Shown: positions 23,601-35,896 of the stretch, piece by piece
Numbering within the stretch: position 1 is the first letter of the stretch
How the letters are laid out: each line of letters starts with the position of its first letter
Origin: Paramecium sonneborni
Taxonomy: Eukaryota > Ciliophora > Oligohymenophorea > Peniculida > Parameciidae
Reading direction: 5' to 3'
DNA: 64,000 nt
Assembly (NCBI GenBank): GCA_905182985.1
Contig: CAJJDN010000118.1
Span: 117,825-181,824, forward strand
Position numbers and translations under genes: made by a program
Notes under the pieces: model-generated
Database searches by the model: none
Told to the model about the DNA's origin: nothing
Seen by the model: only the letters and a program-made list of their open reading frames with translations

Positions 23601-25375
23601 ATATTCAACAGATTTTTTAATTTTACTATCAGGTCCATCTTCAACATCTTTTTCCCATGGTGATGTTTCTTAAGTAACAACACTATCAGTTTTTTCATCT
23701 AAAGTATAAACAATTTATTCTAATGGCTCATCAAACTCTAATCTACCAAAATCATCGTCATCATCTATTTCTTCAAAAATTTCTTCAAAAATTTCTTCAT
23801 AAATAATTTCTTCTTCTTCAACAATTTTATCATCATCAGGTGTTGGTTCAACTTCTACCTCTTCCTCTGTTTCTTCCTCTGGTTCTTCAACAACCTCATC
23901 ATCTGGAACTGGTTCTTCTTCAACTGGTTCTTCTTCTGGTTCAGGTTAAGGTTCTGGTTATGGTTAAGGTTCTGGTTATGGTTAAGGTTTAGGTTCATCT
24001 TCATCATCTTCAACAATAATAATAATAGGTTATTCTTAACATCCAGGATATCCGCAACTTGGTTAATAAGCACTAGGTCCTGTTGCTGCATCAATTAATG
24101 TATCAATTAAATCTTCTAATACATCATCTCCACATCCATCTTCTTCTTCTGATTCCCATGTAAATTCTTCTTCTTCTTCTTCTTCCTCTTCTGATATTGG
24201 TTCAGGTACTGGTTCACATTCTTTAGCTTTTTAAGCTTCATCAGCTAATCTTTATGCCTCTTCTGCTCTTTTTTTTGCTTCTTCAGCAGCCTCCTAAGCT
24301 TCTTTTAATCTTCTTTAAGCCTCATCTGCATCTAAACAGGCTTCCTCTTCTCTATTTTAAGCATCCTCCAAAGCTTATTATGATGCTGCTGCTCTTTCAG
24401 CTGCTTCTTATGCCTCTCTTGCATCTCTTTCAGCTTCTGTCTCAGCTTCTTATTCTGCCTATTTTGCCTCATCTAATTCTTATTCTGCTTCTTTTTCTAA
24501 TTCTTCTGCTAATTCTAATTCTTTTTCAGCTTCTTATTCTAATAATTCAGCTTCTTCAGGAGTGATATCAACTCTATTTTTTAATTCTTCTAATTCTCTT
24601 GCTTCTTCTTCTCTTCTTCTTTCTTCTTCTGCTGCTGCTTCAGCTGCTGCTCTAGCTTCTTCTTCTGCTCTTAATCTGGCTTCTTCTTATTCTTATTCTT
24701 TTCTTCTTTCTTCTTCTTCAGCTTTAGCATCAGCTTCCAATTAATCTGCCCAATAATCTTTACATTAAGATGTTTTCTCATTAACTCTTGTAGCTAGATC
24801 ATAAAGTTAATCAATATCAATTGGAATAGTATTTAATTATAATTAGATTTCTGTTATTTGTTAAATCAACTCTGAAATCTTAGTAGCAATAGTTTAAGCC
24901 AACTACAACTTGTCTTCTTCACCTAATACATATAAAAATAATGAATACTTTTTGCTTTATTGAGTACTTCCAAATATCCCAAAATATCGTTTATATCATA
25001 CCATGAAGATGTCGATTCAATTTGAGATAGTGATTTGAAATGCTTTGAAATCTAATGATGCAACTACTTAACTTGAATAAATGACTCTCCTTAAATGTGT
25101 TAGACTGTTAACAAAACTCTATCAACCAAAGCTTTGACCATAGCCAAAACCTACAAATCTCCATCAAATCCATCCTTGTGTTTGACTATATCTATCCATT
25201 AATCAATGTCATGCTGTGCTCCCAATTATTCTTTGTAATTTGGACTTTCACAAGTCCATCCAGAGGGATCAATAGATAAAATTGATTCCAAAGGTGTTAT
25301 CTACGTTCTTGTAGATGTCTTAAATTGTAAAGACACGCTGACTAGCAGCCATGCCACTAGCAAATGCTTTAACAT
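19858..25375 (-). CDS. large secreted protein: coiled coil, acidic Pro/Gln repeats, six LamG-like repeats
   Basis: A 1,813-residue protein; with introns 24923-24948 (26), 20308-20332 (25) and 20077-20101 (25) removed the length is exactly divisible by three. The start at 25375 gives a signal peptide (MLKHLLVAWLLVSVSLQ). Next come a helical region (~30-200), an Ala/Glu coiled coil (~206-396), an acidic stretch with Pro-Glu/Pro-Gln pairs (~400-530), and from ~570 six units of ~200 residues. Each unit has a YGxWxxY strand, a DRTLSV-like strand and W-x-Y-x-Y-F-G-Y (EWIYVYFGYKEG, LWTYAYFGYNNG, YWNYIYFSYSKL, KWTYFYFGYSFH). This is jelly-roll, concanavalin/LamG-like architecture. A role in the cell coat, secretory granules or alveolar sacs is possible but unproven. 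Cys residues are rare. Confidence 0.85.
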
Positions 25376-25422
25376 AAATATATTTATAATCCGTTTTTAT
25401 ATATTGATTAGAATATATACAA

Positions 25423-27358
25423 TCAGAATTCCTGAATAGAGTTTAATTACACAATTGGAATCTGATCAAAGTATTCAGAATAGTGCTTAGGCAAACTTTA
25501 TGTTATTAGAATATTATCCTTTGGGTTAAATGATATTACTGGCAATAGATGGTAATTCTCTTCCAGAGAATTAAATATTTAAAACTCTATAAAATTTTTA
25601 TTCATATTATTCTATTTTAAGGTTAATTTATCATGAGGTCCTATTTTCCTTATTATCAACAATGATATTGGTAATTATAAATCAAATGCCTTTTTACTAT
25701 TTTGCTTCAACTCTTCAATTGTTTAAGGATTTATGATTAGCAAATTATTTATGGCTGTTTTACTTAAATGATGTCCTTCGTAATCAATTCTTATTTTAAT
25801 TGACATCTATTAATTAGACTCATCTTTTTCTTATTATAAAGTGATATGGATTTAATTTGGTTGAATATTATTTGTTTCTGCTTGCTTTCCTAAAATAAAA
25901 AAAAATAAGTTTAAAAATAATTGCTTCAGTTATTTTTAATCTTATTTCACATATGTATCTTGAACTTAACAATCGATCGTAAAGAACAATCCTTTGTCAT
26001 CTCCAAAATATCTTATTACATTTTAGGATATCGATTCAATAAATTGCTTGATATCAAATTTCTATATTAAACAACGTTAAAATTCTTTGTTTATACTAAA
26101 GTAATCTTGAATATTTGAAAAATCATTATAGCATTTTAATAAATTGCTATTTACTTTTCTTAATAATTTATTAATGAATACAATATTTTTATTTTTCTAT
26201 TTATTATTATAAATCCATTAAAATGATATTAAACTAGGTTTTACTAATTCTCTAAACAAATCACCAATATAATCTAATGCCTTCATTGTTATTTTATTCC
26301 TTAAATTAAGTTCCTCAATTACATTATCTTTCTTATTTTCCATCAACAAAACAATAGCACAGGGTTTTTATTAATGAAATTTGACTACTTTTATTGTGTA
26401 ACTTTCTTGCTAAAGAAATCCCCTCAGCAAATAAGAATTATTAAGTTCAGGTTAATGAATTAAATGCATGATTTTTTTCTTCTTATTTGTGAATTCATAA
26501 AATAAAAACATCTCTAATGTCATGTTTGCTTAGTTTTCTAACATTTCCTATGAAGTAAACTAAGTAAATCTCCTTTTTGAATCAAATGAAGATACTTTTA
26601 TATTTCTTATTTTTTCAATAAAGTCATTCTAAATAATTTCTGTAATCTTTTGCTACCTGTTCTTCTACATTAAAATCAACTTATTTTTTGAGGAATTATA
26701 ACTGATAATGAAACTCTCTATATCATTATAAGTTTAGATGTTATCTTCCAAATTTTTTTAAATATTTGCCTAAATAAAAACTTGTCTCCTAAAATTCTCA
26801 AAACAATAACAATAGTGAATATAAACACATAATTAAAATATATGTAAGACTAATTATTCCCACAAATAAATATTTGGATTTCTAAATATTGTAATTTAGA
26901 ATGTGAAAATTACTACAAGGATTAACTGCTTCTTCGAATAGCTTAGGGTATTTATTAAACTATTTATTTTAAACTAATTCATACGCCAAAATTGTTAAAG
27001 CTTAAAAATAGCCATCTAAAGAATAGGTTTAAAGTTACAATTCCTTCTCTTAAAAAATTGAATTATAAGGGAAGAAAAAGTTATACAACACTAATGAAAG
27101 AAACAACAATAAGTCTTTGAAATATCTATTTGATGATGAAGCCCATTTTAAGTTTAAAACGTATAGAATACTACACAATAATAACACAGCTAGTAAAAGC
27201 CAATCGGCCCTCATTATTTTTAATGAAATTTGAAAAACAATCAAAGGCAATATAATCCATTTCTAAGTTTTTTGATAATTTTTATATAATTTTGTAATCT
27301 CTTTCTAATACTCATATTCCATTTCTTGATCCTCAAAACTTAAACTAAAAATTTTCAT
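25423..27358 (-). CDS. membrane-bound histidine-kinase-like protein, paralogue of 3011-4796
   Basis: Starts MKIFSLSFEDQEMEYEYQKE, then several hydrophobic spans (~40-100 and ~150-200). A soluble half follows that matches the other gene block for block: EELNLRNKITMKALDYIG, FISDNVI-type segment ESISQNVIRYFGDD, N-box-like QLKQLFLNLF, then GHHLSKTAINNLLIINPQT and the G2-like PISLLIIRKIGP. Two frame changes remain unexplained: one near 26810-26880 (an intron is likely but its borders are unclear) and one in a T-run near 25905, where no GT..AG is seen. It could be a gene with sequence errors or a recently broken one. Its stop lies 47 bp from the start of the LamG gene. Confidence 0.55.
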
Positions 27359-29181
27359 TATTATTATAACAATAAATTAATCAAACCAACTAAATTTTAT
27401 GTTATATAGACCTACTATCTACAAATATATTCATTTTTTAATATTTATTACCAATATTCATTATTATTTTACTAAAAAACAAAAAAATCTTCTTTTTACT
27501 TAAAATCTGATAATATACATTAAAAATAATTTAATAACAAAATAAAAATTTTAAATAACTTTCATATTTAGTCAGAAATATAAGATCGACCTTATTAACG
27601 ATTTTATTTAAATCCTTAAATAGTCAATAATTTTTATTAAAATAAAAATATTTTTTATAACAATCAAAAAATTATTTTTTTTTATTTAAATATTTGATTT
27701 ATTGATGCAACCTTGGTCTTATAAAAAAAGCTATCTTCATAAAAAAACTTTAAATTGAATAGACAAAATAAAGAGATTAAAGGGGCAAGAAATAATAAAT
27801 CGTAAATCATAAATCTTTTTTATCTTTATCAATTTAATTGTTTAATCATAATTTAACTTCAAGAGTTAAAAGGTAATCGTTAGAATCTGATAAAATTTTA
27901 TTATAATTATGAGATATTCGAATATTTAATACAACTAAATATATAAAAGCAATCTTTAGATTTTATGGTTTAGTTTATAAAAATAAGAAAAACTAAAATA
28001 AATTAGAAATAATATAAATCTAATAATTTATAAAATTATTTAAAACGCTGTAGGAAATTTGATTTTTAACCTAGATAACTTGAATAAAAATTATTATTTA
28101 GTTTTTGAAAAATAATTCATTAATTTTTTTAAATATAAGGACGATGTTTTATTTTAAATCTTAACATATATATTATAAAAATTTGAAAGGAATATCTTAT
28201 TGATTCAGTCTATTCGCTATTTAATTCTATTTAATTGAAATCTTGTTTTTATGAAAGAGCAAAATTAATACTTTGTTATTTAACAAGAAATTTTTAAAAG
28301 TTAAATAAAAAAAAAAAAATTGATTAAATCTTATATCTAAAAAATATAATTGCCTATTTCTTTAAAATAGTTAATATAATTGATCTATGAACCTTTAATT
28401 TTGATAAATATTCAGCTATGATGAATACAAATTAAAGGACTTAATAGCTGGAACTTTTTATATAATTTTAATTGATTGCTATTAATATCAATCTAAAATT
28501 TGATTTTAAAAAATCACACAAAATTAAGTAATATTATTAGTACTTTACAATAAGCATAATTGTTTTATTTAAAAAAAAAAAGAATTATGGAAAGAAATAA
28601 TTAATTTTTATGAGAGATATTGGAATAAATTTGAAAAAAATTTTAATATACAATGCTAGGTATATAATTGAGTTTGTGGCAGGATTGCTACAAAATAAAT
28701 TTTTATTAATTTTAAATTAATAATAACTATCTCGAAAGCAACCGCAAATTATTAATAATTTGTTTATAGATTTTTACGTAAGCAATTCATATAATTTAAT
28801 AATACATTTTTGAGAATATGGATTAAAGATGTTTATTTTATTAAATAGATATTTAGAATGATTAGTTATAAATATTTTTAGAAACATTGCATTTGATAAT
28901 CAAAAACAAAAATTGATATAGATTTATTGCTTTTTACAATCTTTTGCATATATTTCTTACAGAATTGAAATAAATTATTATATTAATGTTTTTTAATAAA
29001 TCACAAAGTACAGGATAATTTCGTTTATAACTGGCATCAACAACAAGTAGATCTAATTTTAATACCAAAATATTAAGTCCAAAATTCAATCGAAGTTTCA
29101 GTCCTAAATAAAATATCGAACTTATAGAAAGTAAATTCATTGCAAAATTATTTAGTAAAAAATAATTTTCCATAAAGAGAG
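27359..29181. other. 1.8-kb gene desert
   Basis: The longest stretch without a supported gene in the window, almost entirely A and T with many short homopolymers. One minus-strand frame (29173 down to about 28800, starting MENYFLLNNFAMNLLSISS) is open and unusually free of TAA/TAG codons. It has no recognisable domain and is not called as a gene. No tRNA-like B box, snRNA element or telomere repeat was seen. Confidence 0.5.
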
Positions 29182-32100
29182 ATGTTTTTTGAGATTTAGA
29201 GACTTTGGGAAGAAAACAAGATCCCAGAGATTCATTAGAAGTATTATTACTTTATTTTAACTTCTAATCTTGCTAGTTAAGAATATTTAATGAGGTAAGA
29301 GATTGAAAGCTATAAATTAAATGGAAGTATTATCAAGACTTTGCATCAATTAACAATTAGTAGAGAGATTTGTTTAAAAGAAGCTTTAGCAATCTAATAG
29401 AGTGAGAATATTATAGAATTTGTATGCCTTATTTCAAATTTTCTTTACGATCTTAGGAAAATTACTTTAAATTTGATAGAGTACTAAAGAAAGTGGGTGA
29501 ATAAATTATACATATAGTATGCATATAATTACTAGTGGATTTATTAAGGAGAAAATTACATTATGAAAATAAAGAAAGATCATAAATTGCTTTTTTAAAT
29601 GCATCCTGTTTTAATGAAATTCTTTCATATGAGTGAAAGTGTGGATGATATTTTTTATTTGGGAGTCATTAATTAAGCTTATGAAAGAGATTTAGAATAT
29701 TTTGATTATTTAACTAAACATAAACTTGATAAAAAATATGTGAATAGAATTAAAGAACTAGAGACTTATGTAAGAGTTAAATTAACAGGAGAATTATCAG
29801 AAAATAAAAATAAAACTTTACTTTAAACAAAAACTAATTTTCTAAGTACAAAGGAATTATAAAGTGGATAAATTACATCTAGAAAAGGAAGTATAAATAA
29901 ATTCTAAATGGAATTGCCACCTCTTCCAGAATACAGAAGTTAAGTCATTTATAAATAGGATGATATTTCATTTATTATTAAAGATTGGCCAATTAAAGAT
30001 ATTCCTTAAATTCTGAGTTTTTGGCTTTCAACTAATTTTGAAGATTTTCATAAAAGTTTCTTACAACCTTCTACTTATATATAGGAAACATTAAGTTATG
30101 GATTAGAAGCAATAATGTTATAAATATCTGATTTAGGAATTTTATTGGCAAGTATTGAATAGGATTGTGATATTAGAAAATGGGTTATTCATTTAATAGT
30201 TTGTAAGGAATAAATATTTGATAAAATTATACATCATTTTATAAGAATGCTTATAAATAATGGAGATTCTTTTGAATAATTGGGCATTAATTTAACATTA
30301 TTAGAATGTTTTGAGTATAATCTTAAAATATTGAATTTTTAATTTTGTAAAATCATATCAATAGAAAATCTGAAGGTTAATTATACTTAATATGTTCTTG
30401 ATATTAAAAGGACAGAATAAGAATAATAAAGTATATCAATAATTTATAATCCTATTTGTTTTATATATGCTAGAGTATTATCACGAATCAAAAAATTAGT
30501 ATTAAATAGTGATGAAGAAACAATGGAAGCTTAATTCTGTGCTAATTTGGGAAAGTCTAATTTAATAATATTTGACACAAAAACTTAAGAAATAGCTAAA
30601 AATTTAGTAGTAAGATATCAAAAATAACACAATTTTAGAAATAGAAAATTTATGGATCCTCGTTTTCTCTAATCTAAAATGTTAAGGATATTACAAAGGT
30701 ATGTCCTAGATTTAAATCTCCAATACGAACTCCTGTGTATTTATAATATTTCAATATGAATTTACAATTTCTTGTATTTTCATCTGAAATTCACAAATAA
30801 ACTCATTAACCTTACATTAGATTTTCATCAGTATATTTTTTCTTATTAAAAAGAGATCCAAAGCAAGTTTAGAAGATGCATCATTATTATAATTATCAAG
30901 CAATGAAGTAAATAACCTAAGAAAATTGTATCTAATATCTACTACAGATCCTTTTATTAAAATGTAAAATATCAATATAATCAAAATTAGATATATTTTT
31001 GAATTGAAAAATGATGAAATTACATTAAATCTATAGACTATTGTTAATGAACTTTTTGAGAAATATGATTAAAAAAGTCTATCATAATATAATATATGGC
31101 TTCCTTTTTTTAGTTGTGTTGGTAATAGATAAAATTTAACAAATTCATAATTATAATCTTATTTTACTAGCGAAACTTATTTTGAAATCAATTTTCCTAG
31201 AATAGGAATGAATAGTGTTAATTACAGTTTTGAAGGAGAGAAATTAATCAATTTTCCATTTATAATAGGAATTGTCTAATCAGATTTAGAATAAATAAAT
31301 AAACCAATATTTTCAATGTTAGTATAAAAAGAGGATATTATAAAAAAATGTGAACCTATTTAAATAGCCAAAAAGATGGAAAAAGACTTCGAAATATTGG
31401 TAATGCAAATAAATCCAAAAGATATAGAATTAAGAATTAAAGAAATAGTTAGATTTTCATGTTAGATCACACAAGATTCTTTTGAAAAGGATTCTCAAAA
31501 ACTAATTAATATTATGTATTATTAGTAAGAGTCTTGTGTATTGTAATTTTTTGTAGAAAACTTGGTTTAAGGATATAGTTTATTATATGTAGATTAAAAT
31601 AAGGTGCATGAAAGAGTTTGGATTATAGAAATGATATCATGCAAATCAGAAATTTTCTTTGATATATTTTTAACTCAAATAGTTGATTTGGTTTTTAGAT
31701 AAGATTCATCTGCATCAGAAATATTAATTGCATAAGTTAGATATTAATATAATTATATAGAACCATTACCCATAAAATAATGGATAGATTATAGCTAATA
31801 AATACATCTCAGAGTCAATAAAGAAAGTTGGATTTAAGTGGAGAATAGTTGAAAATGATTATAAAACTCAAATAAGGAGGACAATATTTACAATAAAACG
31901 ATCAAATTATTAGTAAACCATTATTTAAATCAATAAAATAGTTAACCTAAAGTAGAACAGAATATATCTATAAAATTTAATTCATATTACTCACTCTAAT
32001 AATCTGAAGCAAGAAATGAAGAAACCAATACTTTAAGTTATCTAAAGTCAAAAACCATATTTTAGTTTGCTGAAGATTGTTTTCATTACAATTTGCATAA

Positions 32101-32808
32101 GCCATATGAATAAAATTAATATATAATTGAAAAGGTAAAGAATAATTTAGCTTCACTACCTATGACATAATTTACAGAATTTAAAAATGAATAAGAAGTT
32201 CATTAATACTTTGATAAATTAACATCAGTTCCTACAATTGATCCAAAACATACTTAAGTGATGACATAATACACAAATATTTAATTGAAATGGCTTAGAT
32301 CTAGAGAAATTATAATAGAAGGATCAAAATATATAGAAGTGCCAAATGAATAGAATTTCATTTATGTTTCCACTTTTCCTAAAATGAATCGTAGAATTTA
32401 TTATGTGAAATTGTTTAATCCAGGATATTTCTTTTTTGCAATGGAAGTGGCTTATAATCAAATTGAATCTATTCGAAATGATTATATCAGATTTACTGAA
32501 AGAATCTATTAAGTAAAAATTAAGATCACTTTTAGGAATTTCATAATAAATAACCATAAACTTCCTCTGATCTCTTCATACCTTAATTCTAAACTTGTCT
32601 AACTATAACTGAACCAGCTCCAAATTGGTCCTTTATTAACTTCTCCTTGATTTTTAATCATACTATCAATTAAACTATCATTAAAGACTTAGGTAATAGA
32701 ACTATAAAATTGTAAATGCCAATCTTATCTGGTATCATTCAAGAAGATATAGGTTTAAGATATGAAAAACCCATAGTAGCTTTTGTTGCTTCAGAATATT
32801 TTGATTGA
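29182..32808 (+). CDS. large hypothetical protein, mostly helical
   Basis: About 1,170 residues using introns of 29 nt (about 30607-30635), 23 nt (about 30832-30854), 39 nt (about 31837-31875, in phase, containing both local TGAs) and 23 nt near 32517-32539. The summed length is divisible by three. The N-terminus (LWEENKIPEIHQKYYYF, LHQLTISREICLKEALA) is amphipathic helix. The middle is alpha-rich with YLIxxW-like hydrophobic spacing. The C-terminus has beta-like FIYVSTFPKMNRRIYYV and LFNPGYFFFAMEVAYN, then ends EKPIVAFVASEYFD. No family was recognised. The 39-nt intron is the least certain. The last ~670 bp lie in duplicate block 2 and recur at 33198-33871. Confidence 0.65.
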
Positions 32809-33196
32809 TATTTATATTATATCAATTTATTAATTTATTATATTTTTTTATTCTTGTAATATTTAAGTTGTACAACATATTATAAATTCACAATGTTAAA
32901 CAATCTTTTTTCTCATATTAATTCAATCAAAATACTTAATAATAATAATATACATTTCCTATTTCTTTCAACTACAAAATTCAATACACTCATAAAACCA
33001 TAAATAGATCTCAAGATATTTGACCTAAAAAGCTTTTTCTGGTTTTAACGATATTCATACTTCACCCTGTTCAGATTTCTTTTATGATAAAATTACAAAA
33101 TATTATTAATGGGATAAAATCTAAAAAAATCATAGAGTTAATTTTAATTATATATTATTATTATTTATTATTTCACATTAACGAATCATAAGTATA
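32135..33196. repeat. direct duplicate, copy 1 (1,062 bp), ends at a single N
   Basis: Identical by eye to 33198-34259 (offset 1,063), with one N at 33197 between the copies. Copy 1 is continuous with the gene at 29182-32808 and carries its true 3' end plus ~390 bp of downstream DNA. Confidence 0.9.
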
Positions 33197-33197
33197 N

Positions 33198-34259
33198 GTA
33201 AAGAATAATTTAGCTTCACTACCTATGACATAATTTACAGAATTTAAAAATGAATAAGAAGTTCATTAATACTTTGATAAATTAACATCAGTTCCTACAA
33301 TTGATCCAAAACATACTTAAGTGATGACATAATACACAAATATTTAATTGAAATGGCTTAGATCTAGAGAAATTATAATAGAAGGATCAAAATATATAGA
33401 AGTGCCAAATGAATAGAATTTCATTTATGTTTCCACTTTTCCTAAAATGAATCGTAGAATTTATTATGTGAAATTGTTTAATCCAGGATATTTCTTTTTT
33501 GCAATGGAAGTGGCTTATAATCAAATTGAATCTATTCGAAATGATTATATCAGATTTACTGAAAGAATCTATTAAGTAAAAATTAAGATCACTTTTAGGA
33601 ATTTCATAATAAATAACCATAAACTTCCTCTGATCTCTTCATACCTTAATTCTAAACTTGTCTAACTATAACTGAACCAGCTCCAAATTGGTCCTTTATT
33701 AACTTCTCCTTGATTTTTAATCATACTATCAATTAAACTATCATTAAAGACTTAGGTAATAGAACTATAAAATTGTAAATGCCAATCTTATCTGGTATCA
33801 TTCAAGAAGATATAGGTTTAAGATATGAAAAACCCATAGTAGCTTTTGTTGCTTCAGAATATTTTGATTGATATTTATATTATATCAATTTATTAATTTA
33901 TTATATTTTTTTATTCTTGTAATATTTAAGTTGTACAACATATTATAAATTCACAATGTTAAACAATCTTTTTTCTCATATTAATTCAATCAAAATACTT
34001 AATAATAATAATATACATTTCCTATTTCTTTCAACTACAAAATTCAATACACTCATAAAACCATAAATAGATCTCAAGATATTTGACCTAAAAAGCTTTT
34101 TCTGGTTTTAACGATATTCATACTTCACCCTGTTCAGATTTCTTTTATGATAAAATTACAAAATATTATTAATGGGATAAAATCTAAAAAAATCATAGAG
34201 TTAATTTTAATTATATATTATTATTATTTATTATTTCACATTAACGAATCATAAGTATA
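33198..34259. repeat. direct duplicate, copy 2 (1,062 bp); contains a headless gene fragment
   Basis: Second copy of 32135-33196. It includes the last coding part of the large hypothetical gene (33198-33871) without its upstream exons. This is best explained as an unmerged contig overlap; the fragment should not be counted as a gene. Confidence 0.9.
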
Positions 34260-34987
34260 TATATTTTATTTATTAGCAAATATAAAAGAATTATTACTAT
34301 ATAAACATATTTTATAAATATTAATTTTACTTTTAAAATAATTGAACAAACAAAGTACATATATAATAAAAATATTAAATAAATCTCTTTCTTAACAATC
34401 TGACTTAATAAAAGTAGAAGGAGTATTTATTTATTTTTTCTAATACATATATAGAGACATTTATAATTGAGATGATATAATGAGTAAATTATTATTTCCT
34501 TCAGATAAATCAATTGATTAAAATATAATAAAATTATTATTCTAATAAAAATACTATGAACATTTTTGAATTATTTGCAAAACAAAAATTAAAAATCTAA
34601 AAATTGTTAAATTGTTAAATAAAAACCGACTGGGAAAATGTGTTTTGATAATAGCAATTAGCTTATTTGCAAAATTAGAATATATTATATCAGAAATGTA
34701 ATGTTAATATTAATAAATAAAATTCTGATTTAAAAATTATTAAATTTTTCATGAGAAAATATCAATTTTTTTTTGAAATTATATTCTATTTCAAAAAAAC
34801 ATGTAATATGTTGTTATTTTTATGAAAAATCTTTTCTATGTTTTAAAGAATCTATTTGATGGATTTATTTATTGTTAATAACAGCATTATATTTATTAAC
34901 ATCATTAATATTTATTATTTATGAATATTTTGGTATATAAATTTTGTGATAAAAGAATATTTCGGATAATAATTTAAATAAAATAAA
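34260..34987. other. intergenic spacer, nothing recognised
   Basis: About 730 bp of AT-rich DNA downstream of the second duplicate and upstream of the small acylated protein gene. No coherent frame on either strand. Confidence 0.4.
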
Positions 34988-35301
34988 ATGGGATGTGGTT
35001 CATCTATTGAATGTTCTTCTCCAAGATGTTAAGAAGCTAAAGGTTCAAGATGTTATAAGCATTCTCATAATTATTCTTGGTGGTGCAAATACTGCAAATA
35101 AGAAGAAGATAATTATTTTAAAGAAAATGATTAAAGAAGGAGGTAAATATTAATATAAATCATTTTAGTGAAAATGAACGAAGATTAAAATAGTATGAGC
35201 AAGAACGATTACAAAAAGAAATAGCTGAAAAGGAACGATATATTAGAGAATATAAAGAAATAATTAGAGAAAAAGAAAGATGGTTGAACAAAAGAATTTG
35301 A
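34988..35301 (+). CDS. small protein with N-terminal myristoylation/palmitoylation signal
   Basis: A 95-residue protein with one 26-nt intron (35143-35168). It begins MGCGSSIE: Gly2 followed by Cys3 and Ser-rich sequence is the classic N-myristoylation plus palmitoylation signal, so membrane attachment is expected. A Cys/His-rich patch follows (CSSPRCQE, CYKHSHNYSWWCKYCKQEE), resembling a small metal-binding knot. The last exon is a highly charged helix (QYEQERLQKEIAEKERYI) likely to form a coiled coil. No named family was recognised; a membrane-anchored adaptor is a reasonable guess. Confidence 0.75.
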
Positions 35302-35896
35302 AGAATCATATAAAAGTTGATAATTATTATAAAATATAAAAAAATGCTTAAATAAATTAAGGTAAATTACAATTTATTTATATTTTAATTTAACTAATAA
35401 ATTTACCAGTCAAATACATAATTGCAACCTATAGCAACATTATAAACTTTAAAGTCAGATTAATTTTATAGAAAAAAATAGAATCTTTAAGTTCTGTAAT
35501 GCATTAGTTTTATAATATCTTGATTATCTAAATATATTTTACTTTTTAATTTTGGCTAAATGCATATAATTTTATTTAATTTAATTTATTAATATTTTTA
35601 AGGAATAATCCTCAAATATTATGAATGAATCATAGATTTGCTGAAAATAACTTACTTAAATGAAACTTTGCACATATTTAACTATTTAATTAAACAATTA
35701 TAAATTTATTAATCTTTTTAAATTTTATTTATTAAATATGTTTGACTTTTTCTACACATTTTTGGAAATAGTAGATCAATTTTATAGTTATCAGCTATAG
35801 ATACTTTGAAAGCATAAAAGCCAATTTTCTAAAATCTATCTGAGGATTAATTTAAATTAATTAATAAATTCGAATATTAACATTTAAAATTAAATT
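35302..35896. other. convergent spacer, nothing recognised
   Basis: About 600 bp between the stops of two convergent genes. It is AT-rich, with no supported frame. Confidence 0.4.

Noticed and set aside
23930..24000. GGTTAAGGTT/GGTTCAGG-like runs, considered as ciliate telomere or interstitial telomeric repeat
   Set aside because: They encode the in-frame Pro-Gln/Pro-Glu repeats of the minus-strand protein and do not follow a strict G4T2 or G3T3 unit.
24254..24565. Leu/Pro-rich open frame on the plus strand
   Set aside because: It is the exact antisense of the Ala/Glu coiled-coil segment of the secreted LamG protein; GAA/GCA/GAT codons read backwards give Leu-, Phe- and Pro-rich text.
28680..28790. 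Possible small structured RNA in the gene desert
   Set aside because: A few complementary A/T-rich stretches can pair, but there is no tRNA B-box, snRNA Sm site or other recognisable element, and such pairing is expected by chance at this base composition.
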